The notes beneath the pieces were generated by a model. It was not told the origin of the DNA. It was given only the letters and a program-made list of their open reading frames with translations, and made no database searches. The position numbers and the translations under genes were made by a program. Shown in pieces: positions 7,428-14,472 of a stretch of 18,611 nt of DNA. The DNA is taken from the NCBI GenBank assembly GCA_023417265.1, contig JAEZFY010000195.1, positions 1 through 18,611 of the forward strand, written 5' to 3'. The DNA is from Actinomycetes bacterium (GTDB lineage Bacteria; Actinomycetota; Acidimicrobiia; Acidimicrobiales; Ilumatobacteraceae). How positions within the stretch are numbered: position 1 is the stretch's first letter; each line of letters begins with the position of its first letter.

Positions 7428-7880
7428 TCAGGCGGGTTCGACCGCCACGACGCGCACCCGCAACGTGTTGCCGTTGGGAGCCTCGTAGGACACCGTGTCG
7501 CCGGCCGACGCGCCCACCAGCGCGGCGCCGAGCGGGCTCTCCGGGCTGACGACGTCGGCGCCGTCGACCTGTTCTTCCATGTGGCCGACGACGAACCGCT
7601 CGGCGGCATCGTCGGCGTCGCCCTCGAACACGATCGTGTACACGTACTGGTCGTCGCCGATCTCGGCCGACTCGAGCAGGTGCTCGAGCTGGCGGATCCG
7701 CGCCTCGACGTGGCCCTGCTCGTCCTTGGCGGCGTGGTAGCCGGCGTTCTCGCGCAGGTCGCCCTCTTCGCGGGCGACCCGGATCTTCTCGATCACCTCG
7801 TGACGCACCCGGTTGGTGAGGTCGTCGAACTCCTCCTTGAGGCGGTCGTACGCGGCCTGTGACAGCTTCACCGATGGCAT
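7428..7880 (-). CDS. greA: Transcription elongation factor GreA
   Basis: A 150-residue protein of normal GreA length. It enters the secondary channel of RNA polymerase and stimulates cleavage of backtracked RNA. The N-terminal coiled coil (about 1-75) carries the tip motif GDLRENAGYHAAKDEQG with the key acidic pair Asp41 and Glu44; the C-terminal FKBP-like globular domain (about 80-150) includes SPESPLGAALVGASAGD and ends in a beta strand typical of the family. GreA rather than GreB is favoured because GreA is the near-universal form in actinobacteria. It is the first gene of a minus-strand run and is divergent from leuB, with both promoters in a 74-base space. Confidence 0.95.
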   Translation of the reverse strand: MPSVKLSQAAYDRLKEEFDDLTNRVRHEVIEKIRVAREEGDLRENAGYHAAKDEQGHVEARIRQLEHLLESAEIGDDQYVYTIVFEGDADDAAERFVVGHMEEQVDGADVVSPESPLGAALVGASAGDTVSYEAPNGNTLRVRVVAVEPA

Positions 7881-7889
7881 AGCCCGTCG

Positions 7890-7895
7890 AGTCTA
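7890..7895 (-). promoter_or_regulatory. -10 hexamer of greA
   Basis: TAGACT on the minus strand, nine bases before the greA ATG, with no Shine-Dalgarno site between. Confidence 0.5.
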
Positions 7896-7940
7896 CGGCG
7901 ATCCCAGGATGCGGGATGGGGAGCCGGGAGGGCGCCCCCC

Positions 7941-7946
7941 TAGATT
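7941..7946 (+). promoter_or_regulatory. -10 hexamer of leuB
   Basis: TAGATT, eight bases before the leuB ATG at 7955, with no Shine-Dalgarno site between. It argues against the in-frame upstream ATG at 7916, which lies before this box. Confidence 0.55.
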
Positions 7947-7954
7947 CGGCGTCC

Positions 7955-8947
7955 ATGGCACACCGCATTGCAGTCATCGGCGGCGACGGGATCGGTCCTG
8001 ACGTCACTCGCCAAGCGATCAAGGTCGTCGAGGCCGCCGGCGTCGCGATCGACGCGACCGAGTTCGAGCTCGGCGGCGAGCGCTACCTGCGCGACGGTGA
8101 GGTGCTCTCCGAGGCCACGCTCGCCGAGCTCGCCACGTTCGATGCGATCCTGCTCGGCGCGGTGGGCACACCCGACGTGCCGCCCGGCGTGATCGAGCGC
8201 GGGCTGCTGTTGCGGATGCGCTTCGAGCTCGACCTGTACGTCAACCAGCGACCGTTCATCGGCACCGCGCCCGGCCACACCGAACCGCACGACTTCGTCG
8301 TGATCCGCGAGAACACCGAGGGGCCGTACGCCGGCGAGGGTGGCCTGCTGCGCAAGGGCACCCCGCACGAGATCGCCACGCAAGGCTCGGTGAACACGCG
8401 CCACGGCGTCGAGCGCTGCATCCGGTACGCGTTCGAGTTGGCCGCCCAGCGCCAGCGCAAGCACCTCACGCTCGTCCACAAGACGAACGTGTTGACGTTC
8501 TCCGGCGATCTGTGGCAGCGCACGTTCGACGCGGTCGCCGCCGAGTTCCCCGACATCGGCACCGCCTACAACCACGTCGACGCGGCGACGATCTACTTCG
8601 TCCAGGACCCGCACCGCTACGACGTGATCGTCACCGACAACCTGTTCGGCGACATCCTCACCGATCTCGGCGGAGCGGTGTCGGGCGGTGTCGGGCGGGC
8701 CTCGTCGGCCAACCTCAACCCGACCCGCACGGGACCCTCGATGTTCGAGCCGGTGCACGGCTCGGCGCCCGACATCGCCGGCCAGGACAAAGCCGACCCC
8801 ACCGCGGCGGTGCTCTCGGCAGCGCTGATGCTCGACTTCCTCGGCGAGTCGGCGGCGGCCGAGCGGATCCGTGCGGCGTGCGCCGATCCTGTCGCCGGGA
8901 GCACCACTCACGTGGGTGACACGCTCGCCGCCCGGGTGCGAGGATAA
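7955..8947 (+). CDS. leuB: 3-isopropylmalate dehydrogenase
   Basis: Oxidises and decarboxylates 3-isopropylmalate to 2-ketoisocaproate with NAD+, the third step of leucine synthesis. At 330 residues it belongs to the short actinobacterial form. Visible: GGDGIGPDV (9-17), LLLRMRFELDLYVNQRP with substrate-binding arginines, IRENTEGPYAGEGG with Tyr125, HKTNVL with Lys176, NHVDAATIYFV with Asp209, and TDNLFGDILTD with the metal-binding Asp233 and Asp237; HGSAPDIAG (268-276) binds NAD. The related tartrate and isocitrate dehydrogenases differ in the specificity loop. The frame could open at 7916, but homology begins at MAHRIAVIGGDGIGP and the -10 box lies between, so ATG 7955 is chosen. It is followed after four bases by ilvE. 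Confidence 0.93.
   Translation: MAHRIAVIGGDGIGPDVTRQAIKVVEAAGVAIDATEFELGGERYLRDGEVLSEATLAELATFDAILLGAVGTPDVPPGVIERGLLLRMRFELDLYVNQRPFIGTAPGHTEPHDFVVIRENTEGPYAGEGGLLRKGTPHEIATQGSVNTRHGVERCIRYAFELAAQRQRKHLTLVHKTNVLTFSGDLWQRTFDAVAAEFPDIGTAYNHVDAATIYFVQDPHRYDVIVTDNLFGDILTDLGGAVSGGVGRASSANLNPTRTGPSMFEPVHGSAPDIAGQDKADPTAAVLSAALMLDFLGESAAAERIRAACADPVAGSTTHVGDTLAARVRG
8940..8944 (+). promoter_or_regulatory. Shine-Dalgarno site of ilvE
   Basis: GAGGA seven bases before the ilvE ATG, lying inside the last codons of leuB. It is the one clear Shine-Dalgarno site I found, at an internal operon gene, in contrast with the leaderless first genes. Confidence 0.7.
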
Positions 8948-8951
8948 GCGC

Positions 8952-9869
8952 ATGCCGATCACGCCGACCCCGAAGATCTGGATGAATGGCGACCTCGTCG
9001 ACTGGAACGACGCCAAGATCCACGTGCTCACGCACACCCTGCACTACGGCACGGGTGTGTTCGAGGGCATCCGCGCCTACGAGACGTCGCAGGGCCCGGC
9101 CGTGTTCCGGCTCACCGAGCACATCGAGCGCCTGTTCAACTCGGCCAAGATCGTCGGGATGGAGATCCCGTACACGCCCGACGAGCTGATCGACGCCACC
9201 AAGGCGACGGTCGCCTCGACGGGGCTGCCGGCGTGCTACATCCGCCCGTTGGCCTACTACGGGTACGGCGAGATGGGCCTCAACACGCTGCCGTGCACGG
9301 TCGACGTGTCGATCGCGTGCTGGCCGTGGGGCGCCTACCTCGGCGACGACGCGGTCGCCAAGGGCGTGCGCTTGAAGACCTCGTCGTGGACCCGCCACGA
9401 CCACAACACGATGCCGCCGGCATCGAAGACCACCGGCAACTACGTCAACTCGTCACTCGCCAAGGTCGAGGCGTTGAAGGCCGGCTACGACGAGGCGATC
9501 ATGCTCGCCCCGTCGGGCCTGGTGGCCGAGTGCACGGGCGAGAACGTGTTCGTCAGCCGCCACGACAAGCTGATCACGCCGCCGCTGTCGGCGGGCGCGC
9601 TCGAGGGCATCACCCAGAACACCGTGATGGCACTGTGCGACGAGCTCGGCTTCGACGTCGTCGTCGACAACCTCGCCCGGTCCGACCTGTACGTGTCGGA
9701 GGAGATGTTCCTCGTCGGCACCGCCGCCGAGGTGTCGTCGGTGAACTCGATCGACGACCGCAGCATCCCGTGCCCGGGCCCGAAGACGCTCGCCGTCGCC
9801 GAGCTGTACGCCAAGGTCGTGCGCGGCCAGGTCGACCAGTTCAAGGACTGGTGCGAACTCGCCGTCTGA
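8952..9869 (+). CDS. ilvE: Branched-chain amino acid aminotransferase
   Basis: Fold-type IV PLP transaminase that makes leucine, isoleucine and valine from their keto acids with glutamate. The 305-residue length matches the short (E. coli IlvE-like) class rather than the ~365-residue mycobacterial class. Visible: KIHVLTHTLHYGTGVFEGIR (22-41), IRPLAYYGYGEMGL (97-110), PPASKTTGNYVNS with Lys159 that binds PLP, EAIMLAPSGLVAECTGENVFV for phosphate and fold, and LVGTAAEV near the C terminus. D-amino-acid aminotransferase and aminodeoxychorismate lyase share the fold; the leuB neighbour makes IlvE the better call. It starts four bases after leuB with a good Shine-Dalgarno site, so the two form an operon. 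Confidence 0.93.
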   Translation: MPITPTPKIWMNGDLVDWNDAKIHVLTHTLHYGTGVFEGIRAYETSQGPAVFRLTEHIERLFNSAKIVGMEIPYTPDELIDATKATVASTGLPACYIRPLAYYGYGEMGLNTLPCTVDVSIACWPWGAYLGDDAVAKGVRLKTSSWTRHDHNTMPPASKTTGNYVNSSLAKVEALKAGYDEAIMLAPSGLVAECTGENVFVSRHDKLITPPLSAGALEGITQNTVMALCDELGFDVVVDNLARSDLYVSEEMFLVGTAAEVSSVNSIDDRSIPCPGPKTLAVAELYAKVVRGQVDQFKDWCELAV

Positions 9870-9899
9870 CCCCCGCTGACCCCACGAGCGCCTGGCCGC

Positions 9900-9911
9900 G
9901 CCCCTCGGGGC
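9900..9911. terminator. Possible hairpin between convergent ilvE and oxygenase genes
   Basis: The near-palindrome GCCCCTCGGGGC in the 47-base gap between stops can fold with a small loop. There is no T-run. Confidence 0.25.
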
Positions 9912-9916
9912 ACGCG

Positions 9917-10807
9917 TCAGGGGAGGTGGCGGCGGAAGACGTCGGCGGGCACGTCGGCGCCGCTGCGTTCGAGGGCGACCTTCCACACCGGTGACGGGCC
10001 GAGCGCCCAGCGCAGGGCCTTGACCATCACCGCGCCCGTCGCGTCAGCGGCCGGGGCGGGGCGCAGGTCGAGCAGCTCGCGGAGCGGCTCGGGGATCGTC
10101 GCCAGCGCGCCCTGCAGCAACAGTTCGTAGCCGGCCCGCTGCGGGCGGGCCAGCGGCGGCCGGCGGAGGAAGCGGATCGCCGAGGCTTGCGCTTCGGAGC
10201 GTTCCAGCCGGGGGTGGTTGACGATCCACTCGCGCAGCTCGCCGGCCCGGCGGGGGAGCGGGTCGGCGCCGAGCAATTCGCCGATCCGGGTCTGCTCGGC
10301 CACGAACCGGTCGGCCTCGGCCGCGGAGAGCCGGCGCGGCCCGTACGCCTGGAAGCCGGCGAGGAACGAGTCGGTGAGCACGTTGTGGACCCACGCCGCG
10401 AGCTCGGCGTCGTTGGCGTCGTAGGCGACGCCGCGGTCGGATTCGCCGTGGACCGGGCGGTGGGCGCGGCGTACGAAGCGCACCGCGGTGTCGACCTCGG
10501 GGAGCGATCCGTAGGTGGTCGTCGTGACGTACAGCGACGTGCGGGTGAGTCGTCCGAGCGGGTCGTTGCGGTAGTTCGAGTGGTCTTCCACGCCGCTGAC
10601 CACCTCGGGATGGGCGGTCTGCACGAGCAGCGCACGGATGCCGCCGAGCATCACCGACGCGTCGGCGATCACCTCCCACGACACCGAACCGGGCCCGAGC
10701 AGGCCCGGATCGCCCAGGTGGTCGAGGGTGTGCTCGAGCGGTTGCGGGCCGTGCGTGAACAGCGTCAGCACGGAGTCGGTGAGGCGTGATCGCAGGGCGC
10801 CGATCAT
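9917..10807 (-). CDS. Oxygenase MpaB family protein (DUF2236-like)
   Basis: A 296-residue protein with the pattern of the MpaB/latex-clearing-protein family, which are heme b proteins; family members such as Lcp cleave polyisoprene, but most have no known substrate. Visible: SWEVIADASVMLGGIRALLVQ, then TAHPEVVSGVEDHSNYRNDP with His66 and His76, then AELAAWVHNVLTDSFLAGF with His141 in the WVH motif usual in this family, and LSAAEADRFVAEQTRIG. There is no signal peptide, so it is probably cytosolic, unlike secreted Lcp. It follows the ABC-F gene on the same strand with 78 bases between. No TANNNT box is seen; CACACT lies six bases before the ATG and may be a weak form. Confidence 0.82.
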   Translation of the reverse strand: MIGALRSRLTDSVLTLFTHGPQPLEHTLDHLGDPGLLGPGSVSWEVIADASVMLGGIRALLVQTAHPEVVSGVEDHSNYRNDPLGRLTRTSLYVTTTTYGSLPEVDTAVRFVRRAHRPVHGESDRGVAYDANDAELAAWVHNVLTDSFLAGFQAYGPRRLSAAEADRFVAEQTRIGELLGADPLPRRAGELREWIVNHPRLERSEAQASAIRFLRRPPLARPQRAGYELLLQGALATIPEPLRELLDLRPAPAADATGAVMVKALRWALGPSPVWKVALERSGADVPADVFRRHLP

Positions 10808-10885
10808 CGGCCCAGTGTGCAGCGTCGGCGCGGGTGTGACACGTCGCCGGCCGAGTCATCGGTCACGGTCGCCTTCCGCTGAGCG

Positions 10886-12541
10886 TCAGGTGAGTGTCGC
10901 CGCGAGGCGCAACCCGGCGACGCCGGCCGGGTTGGCGAGGGCTTGCATGGCCAGCTCGTAGTCGGGGAGCGCGAACACCTCGCCGTCGTCGGTGATCATC
11001 ACGAACCGGTCGAGCGTCGCCAGGAACGTGCGGTCGTGGCTGACCGCGATCACGGTGCCCTCGAATCCGTCGAGCGCCTGCTCGAGCGCCTCGGCCGAAT
11101 CGATGTCGAGGTTGTCGGTGGGTTCGTCGAGCAGCAGCACGTTGTGCCCGTCGAGCTCGAGGCACAGGATCTCGAGGCGCGCCTTCTGGCCACCCGACAG
11201 CGTGGCGAACTCTTGGCGGGCGTGCTGGCCGAGCCGGTAGCGGGCGAGCGCCTTCATCGCCAGTTCCTCGTCGAACCGTCGGTCGCGGACGATGTCGAGC
11301 GCGCTCCGGCCGCGGAACTCGGGACGGTCGTTGACCTGCGTGAACATGCCGACCGATGTGCGCGGCCCGAACTTGATCTGCCCCGACAGCTCGCCGTGCG
11401 TGAGCGTGCCGGCGAGGGCGGCCAGCAGGTGCGTCTTGCCGGTGCCGTTGGGGCCGATCAGGCCGACCCGCTCGCCGTGGTAGACGGCGTGGCTGAACGG
11501 GAAGAACAGGGCGCCGATCGACAGGTCGACGAGTTGCACCACGCGCCGCGCGGCGTCGGCGCCGCGGAGTTTGACGAGGATGTGCTGGTCGGGAACCGGC
11601 GGCGGAGGAGGGCCGGCCTTGACGAAGCGTTCCCAGCGCGTCTCGGCGGCGTCGGCCTTCGAGGCGTTCTTGAAGTTCTGGGCGGCGCGCTGCTTCATGA
11701 CCTTCATGTGCCGGTAGAGGCGCCGCTCTTCGTCGTTCCAGCGTTGCAGCGCGTCGCCGAGCAGTTCCTGGCGGCGGGCCCGGGCGTCCGGGTAGCTGGC
11801 ATACGAACCGCCGTGCACCCACGCCCCCGAGCCCTCGACGGTGATGATCTTGGTGGCGCAGTTCGAGAGCAGCGTGCGGTCGTGGCTGACCATCAGGATC
11901 GTGCTCTGGCAGGCCCGGATCTGCTGCTCGAGCCAGGCCCGGGTGGGCACGTCGAGATAGTTGTCGGGCTCGTCGAGCAAGAGCACGTCGGCCCCGGCCG
12001 AGAACAGCACGTCGAGCACGAGCCGCTTGCGTTCGCCGCCGGAGAGCTCGCCGATCGTGCGCGTGGCGAAGTCGGTGACCGGCGTCTTCACGCTGCGCTC
12101 GGCCGCCGCGGCCCAGCGCCCTTCGAGTTCGTAACCACCGTGGTCGCCCCAGTCGCCGAGCCGCTCGGCGTACTCGATGCCTGCCCGCTCACGATCGGCG
12201 GTCGCCCCGGTGAGCATCGCCCGCTCGGCGGCCACCAACGCCAAACCGGCGTCGCGCAGGGCTGGCGGGGCGACCTGCAGCAGCATCTCGCGCAGTGTGG
12301 TGTCGGGGCTCGCCATGCCGACGTCCTGGGTCATCACCAACACGGTGCCGCCGACCGAGAACGAGCCTTCGTCGGGTTCCAGCTCGCCGCCGAGGATGCG
12401 CAGGATCGTGCTCTTGCCGACGCCGTTGACGCCGACGAGGGCGGCGTGTTCGCCGGGTGCGACCGTGAAGGAGAGGTCGAAGAACAACGAGTCCGAGCCG
12501 GGCGGTGCGTACTCGAGTTCCGAGACGGCGATGTGCGACAC
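10886..12541 (-). CDS. ABC-F family ATPase (ribosome-associated)
   Basis: A soluble 551-residue protein with two ABC ATPase domains and no membrane segments. Domain 1: Walker A GVNGVGKST (37-45), signature LSGGE (166-170), Walker B LLLDEPDNYLD (187-197). Domain 2: Walker A GPNGTGKT (363-370), signature LSGGQ (448-452), Walker B LLLDEPTDNLD (469-479). The linker between them (about 245-345) is rich in Arg and Lys and includes RRLYRHMKVMKQRAAQNFKN, the P-site tRNA interaction motif of ABC-F proteins. Such proteins act at the ribosomal E site as translation factors (EttA type) or antibiotic-protection factors; the sequence does not decide which. The start is GTG with TACGCT eight bases upstream. 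A short 15-bp tandem repeat separates it from the nucleoside hydrolase gene. Confidence 0.9.
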   Translation of the reverse strand: MSHIAVSELEYAPPGSDSLFFDLSFTVAPGEHAALVGVNGVGKSTILRILGGELEPDEGSFSVGGTVLVMTQDVGMASPDTTLREMLLQVAPPALRDAGLALVAAERAMLTGATADRERAGIEYAERLGDWGDHGGYELEGRWAAAAERSVKTPVTDFATRTIGELSGGERKRLVLDVLFSAGADVLLLDEPDNYLDVPTRAWLEQQIRACQSTILMVSHDRTLLSNCATKIITVEGSGAWVHGGSYASYPDARARRQELLGDALQRWNDEERRLYRHMKVMKQRAAQNFKNASKADAAETRWERFVKAGPPPPPVPDQHILVKLRGADAARRVVQLVDLSIGALFFPFSHAVYHGERVGLIGPNGTGKTHLLAALAGTLTHGELSGQIKFGPRTSVGMFTQVNDRPEFRGRSALDIVRDRRFDEELAMKALARYRLGQHARQEFATLSGGQKARLEILCLELDGHNVLLLDEPTDNLDIDSAEALEQALDGFEGTVIAVSHDRTFLATLDRFVMITDDGEVFALPDYELAMQALANPAGVAGLRLAATLT

Positions 12542-12549
12542 GGCGGTGC

Positions 12550-12555
12550 AGCGTA
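12550..12555 (-). promoter_or_regulatory. -10 hexamer of the ABC-F gene
   Basis: TACGCT on the minus strand, eight bases before the GTG at 12541. This suggests the ABC-F gene has its own promoter rather than depending on the upstream nucleoside hydrolase. Confidence 0.5.
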
Positions 12556-12620
12556 GGGCTCCGGCCGGCGGCCGCGTGGTGGCGGTTCTGCGCCAGGCGC
12601 GCAGGGCGCCGAAATGGCCC

Positions 12621-12655
12621 GGTGCGAACTGCCCTGGTGCGAACTGCTTCGGTGC
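12621..12655. repeat. 15-bp tandem repeat, about 2.3 copies
   Basis: GGTGCGAACTGC occurs at 12621 and 12636, and GGTGC again at 12651, with a constant 15-base period. It lies in the 117-base gap between the nucleoside hydrolase stop and the ABC-F start, ending just beyond that stop. Confidence 0.6.
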
Positions 12656-12658
12656 TCG

Positions 12659-13591
12659 TCAGTCGGCGGTCAGGGCCGTCTGCAGCATCTCGAGGAAGCG
12701 TCCGCGGTCGGCCGCGATCACGACGCGGGCGTTGGGCGAGTGGTGGGTGAGACCGAGCACGTCCATGACCACCATCCCGCGGGTGAGTTCGCTGGTGGTC
12801 TCGGTTTGCAGGAACAGCTCGCGAGTCTCGGTGGCCACGGCCGGGTCGATCGCGTACGCCATCGTGATCGGGTCGGGCAGGTCGAACCCGGTCAGCTTGG
12901 TCTCGGTGGCGCAGAACTCGGCAACGGTGCCCTGGATGCTCATCGCGAACTCGCCGAGCGGGCCGAGCCGGCGCAGCTCGGCGGCGTGCTCGGGCGTCAC
13001 CACCGAGTAGGTGCGCGAGATGTCCCAGCCGACGAACTCGAGCGCCAGCCCCGAGCGCAGCACGACGTCGACGGCGTGCGGGTCGGCCCACATGTTGAAC
13101 TCGGCGACCGGTGTGATGTTGCCGATGTGGTCGGCGACCGCGCCCATCACGACGGTGCGCGGGATCCGGCTGGGGAGCGACGGGTCGCGCTCGAGCGCGC
13201 GGGCGACGTTGGTGAGCGGGCCGAGGGTCACGAGGGTCAGCGCGCCGGCGTGGTCGTGCGAGGCCTGCAGGAGCGCGTCGACGGCGTGGCCGGCGTCAGC
13301 GATGCGGCCGCTGAGCGGGAGCCCGATGTCGCCCATCCCGTCCTGGCCGTGCACGTTCTGGGCGGTACCGAGCGGCAGCACCAGCGGGGCCGCCTCGCCC
13401 TCGTAGACCGGCACGTCGCCGCGTGCGCACAGCTCGCGCGTGTACAGCGCGTTCTGCACGGCCGGCTCGAGCGGCACGTTGCCGGCCACCACGCCGATGC
13501 CGACGACGTCGATGTCGGGGTGCCGTAGGGCGATCACGAGGGCGACCGCGTCGTCGGAGGCGGTGTCGGTGTCGATGAAGAACGGGCGCAT
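12659..13591 (-). CDS. Inosine-uridine preferring nucleoside hydrolase family protein
   Basis: A 310-residue member of the IUNH family, which hydrolyses the N-glycosidic bond of ribonucleosides using a calcium site. The N-terminal motif reads DTDTASDDAVAL (7-18) where the family norm is DTDPGxDDA; the four metal-binding aspartates (7, 9, 13, 14) are kept. Other family blocks are HGQDGMGDIGLP (81-92), LTLVTLGPLTNVARAL (118-133) and EFNMWADPHA (164-173). Near the C terminus the usual catalytic His-Asp pair reads Pro239-Asp240, so the classical histidine acid of IUNH is absent; family members without it are known, so activity is still plausible but specificity is open. ATG at 13591 has TACCCT nine bases upstream. 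The gene is divergent from cimA across the 1.2-kb repeat region. Confidence 0.87.
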   Translation of the reverse strand: MRPFFIDTDTASDDAVALVIALRHPDIDVVGIGVVAGNVPLEPAVQNALYTRELCARGDVPVYEGEAAPLVLPLGTAQNVHGQDGMGDIGLPLSGRIADAGHAVDALLQASHDHAGALTLVTLGPLTNVARALERDPSLPSRIPRTVVMGAVADHIGNITPVAEFNMWADPHAVDVVLRSGLALEFVGWDISRTYSVVTPEHAAELRRLGPLGEFAMSIQGTVAEFCATETKLTGFDLPDPITMAYAIDPAVATETRELFLQTETTSELTRGMVVMDVLGLTHHSPNARVVIAADRGRFLEMLQTALTAD

Positions 13592-13600
13592 CGCGGCGGG

Positions 13601-13606
13601 AGGGTA
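13601..13606 (-). promoter_or_regulatory. -10 hexamer of the nucleoside hydrolase gene
   Basis: TACCCT on the minus strand (within GATACCCT), nine bases before the ATG at 13591. It implies a leader of only a few bases at most. Confidence 0.5.
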
Positions 13607-13659
13607 TCCCTGTCGAGCGCGCTGCAGGCCGCCGAGCCGTGGCCGGTCGGGAACGGAGA

Positions 13660-13711
13660 AAGGCCCCGGGCGGTGCAGCCGACCGAAGCCGGCGCACCCT
13701 CCCGGGGCCTT
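13660..13711. repeat. Hairpin with 11-bp perfect arms and an inner stem
   Basis: AAGGCCCCGGG (13660-13670) is the exact reverse complement of CCCGGGGCCTT (13701-13711). Inside the loop, GGTGC (13672-13676) pairs with GCACC (13694-13698). There is no T-run after either arm, so it does not look like a simple terminator. It lies upstream of both flanking genes and outside their expected transcripts. Confidence 0.65.
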
Positions 13712-13752
13712 CCAGAGGTGGGGCGATCCACCATCGGCCGATCTTCGGGCGC

Positions 13753-13758
13753 TAGCCT
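13753..13758 (+). promoter_or_regulatory. Possible -10 hexamer for a short plus-strand RNA
   Basis: TAGCCT, identical to the cimA -10 hexamer, but with no start codon after it. A transcript from about 13765 would run into the hairpin at 13774-13809. Single-motif evidence only. Confidence 0.25.
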
Positions 13759-13773
13759 TCCGCTCGACCTACA

Positions 13774-13816
13774 CATTGCCCGTCGCTCCCGAAGGGGCGG
13801 CGGGCAATGCCCTTTT
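13774..13816 (+). terminator. 16-bp hairpin followed by T-run, terminator-like on plus strand
   Basis: CATTGCCCGTCGCTCC (13774-13789) pairs along all 16 positions with GGGGCGGCGGGCAATG (13794-13809) as plus-strand RNA, with two G-U pairs and a CGAA loop; TTTT follows at 13813-13816. On the minus strand the two G-U pairs become mismatches and no T-run follows, so the plus strand is the likely sense. No known gene is transcribed into it from the left on this strand. Confidence 0.55.
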
Positions 13817-13967
13817 CCTGCCCGGTCTCCGCCGGTTGCCCGGCGGCCCGTGGCCGAAATCCCGGCTCGATCGCCGCGGTCGCCCGCGGCCCCGTTGCCA
13901 GGGTCGGCGCCCGAACTGGGCTTGCCACGGGGGCAAGCTCGGCCCGGTCGCCAAACCGACTCGGTCT

Positions 13968-14296
13968 GGTCGGCGAACCGACCCCCGTTGCCGGGTGGAC
14001 CCGTGACCTCCGGCGAACCGGTGGCCCGTGGCCCTTCCGGCACCGTCACGCTGACCCGGTTGCCCGTGCCCTCGATCTGGCGCCGCCGACAAGCCACCGC
14101 GGAGCAGTTGGGGTGCCCCGTGGCGGTTGGCCGGTTGCCCCGAGCCCGTGGTGGCCGGCGAACCGGCAACTCGGTACCCAGGAGCGATCTCCGAAACCCG
14201 TGGCCCCGCCGGCGAACCGGTGGAACTCGTGACTCCGGAAACGAGTGGCTTCTCGCCCCGTACCGCACCCGCTTCCGCCGCGTGATCGGCGAACCG
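13968..14296. repeat. Five copies of CGGCGAACCG, short inverted repeats with CGAA centre
   Basis: Exact copies at 13971, 14011, 14156, 14210 and 14287. Each is a mini-hairpin, and the bases flanking the core change in pairs: GGTCGG/CCGACC (13968-13983), CCGG/CCGG (14010-14021), GCCGG/CCGGC (14154-14167), GCCGG/CCGGT (14208-14221). Spacing is irregular (40, 145, 54 and 77 bases), which is unlike CRISPR. Interspersed words GGTTGCC and CCCGTGG recur five times or so each. Confidence 0.6.
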
Positions 14297-14472
14297 TTTT
14301 CCCCGTTCGGCCTCCGGAGAGGCTTCCCAGGGACTCGTTTCCCCGACCCGGTTGGCGTGCGCTGCCCGGTACGTGGCATACCTTGGCGGACGCAAAACCC
14401 CAGGTCAAGGGGTATTTTCGAATTCACACGGTTATCCCCCGAACTTTCTGTTGATCCCCAGGAAACGTTCGG

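Noticed and set aside
7916..7954. Upstream ATG extending leuB by 13 residues
   Set aside because: The extension lies before the -10 box and outside the conserved N terminus of LeuB.
10943..12556. 537-residue plus-strand frame opposite the ABC-F gene
   Set aside because: Antisense shadow; the minus strand has both complete ABC ATPase domains.
13968..14296. Possible CRISPR array from the repeated CGGCGAACCG
   Set aside because: Repeat core is too short, spacing is irregular and there is no cas gene.
14430..14445. GGTTATCCCCC as a DnaA box or replication origin
   Set aside because: It differs from TTATCCACA at key positions, there is no cluster of boxes and no dnaA or dnaN nearby.
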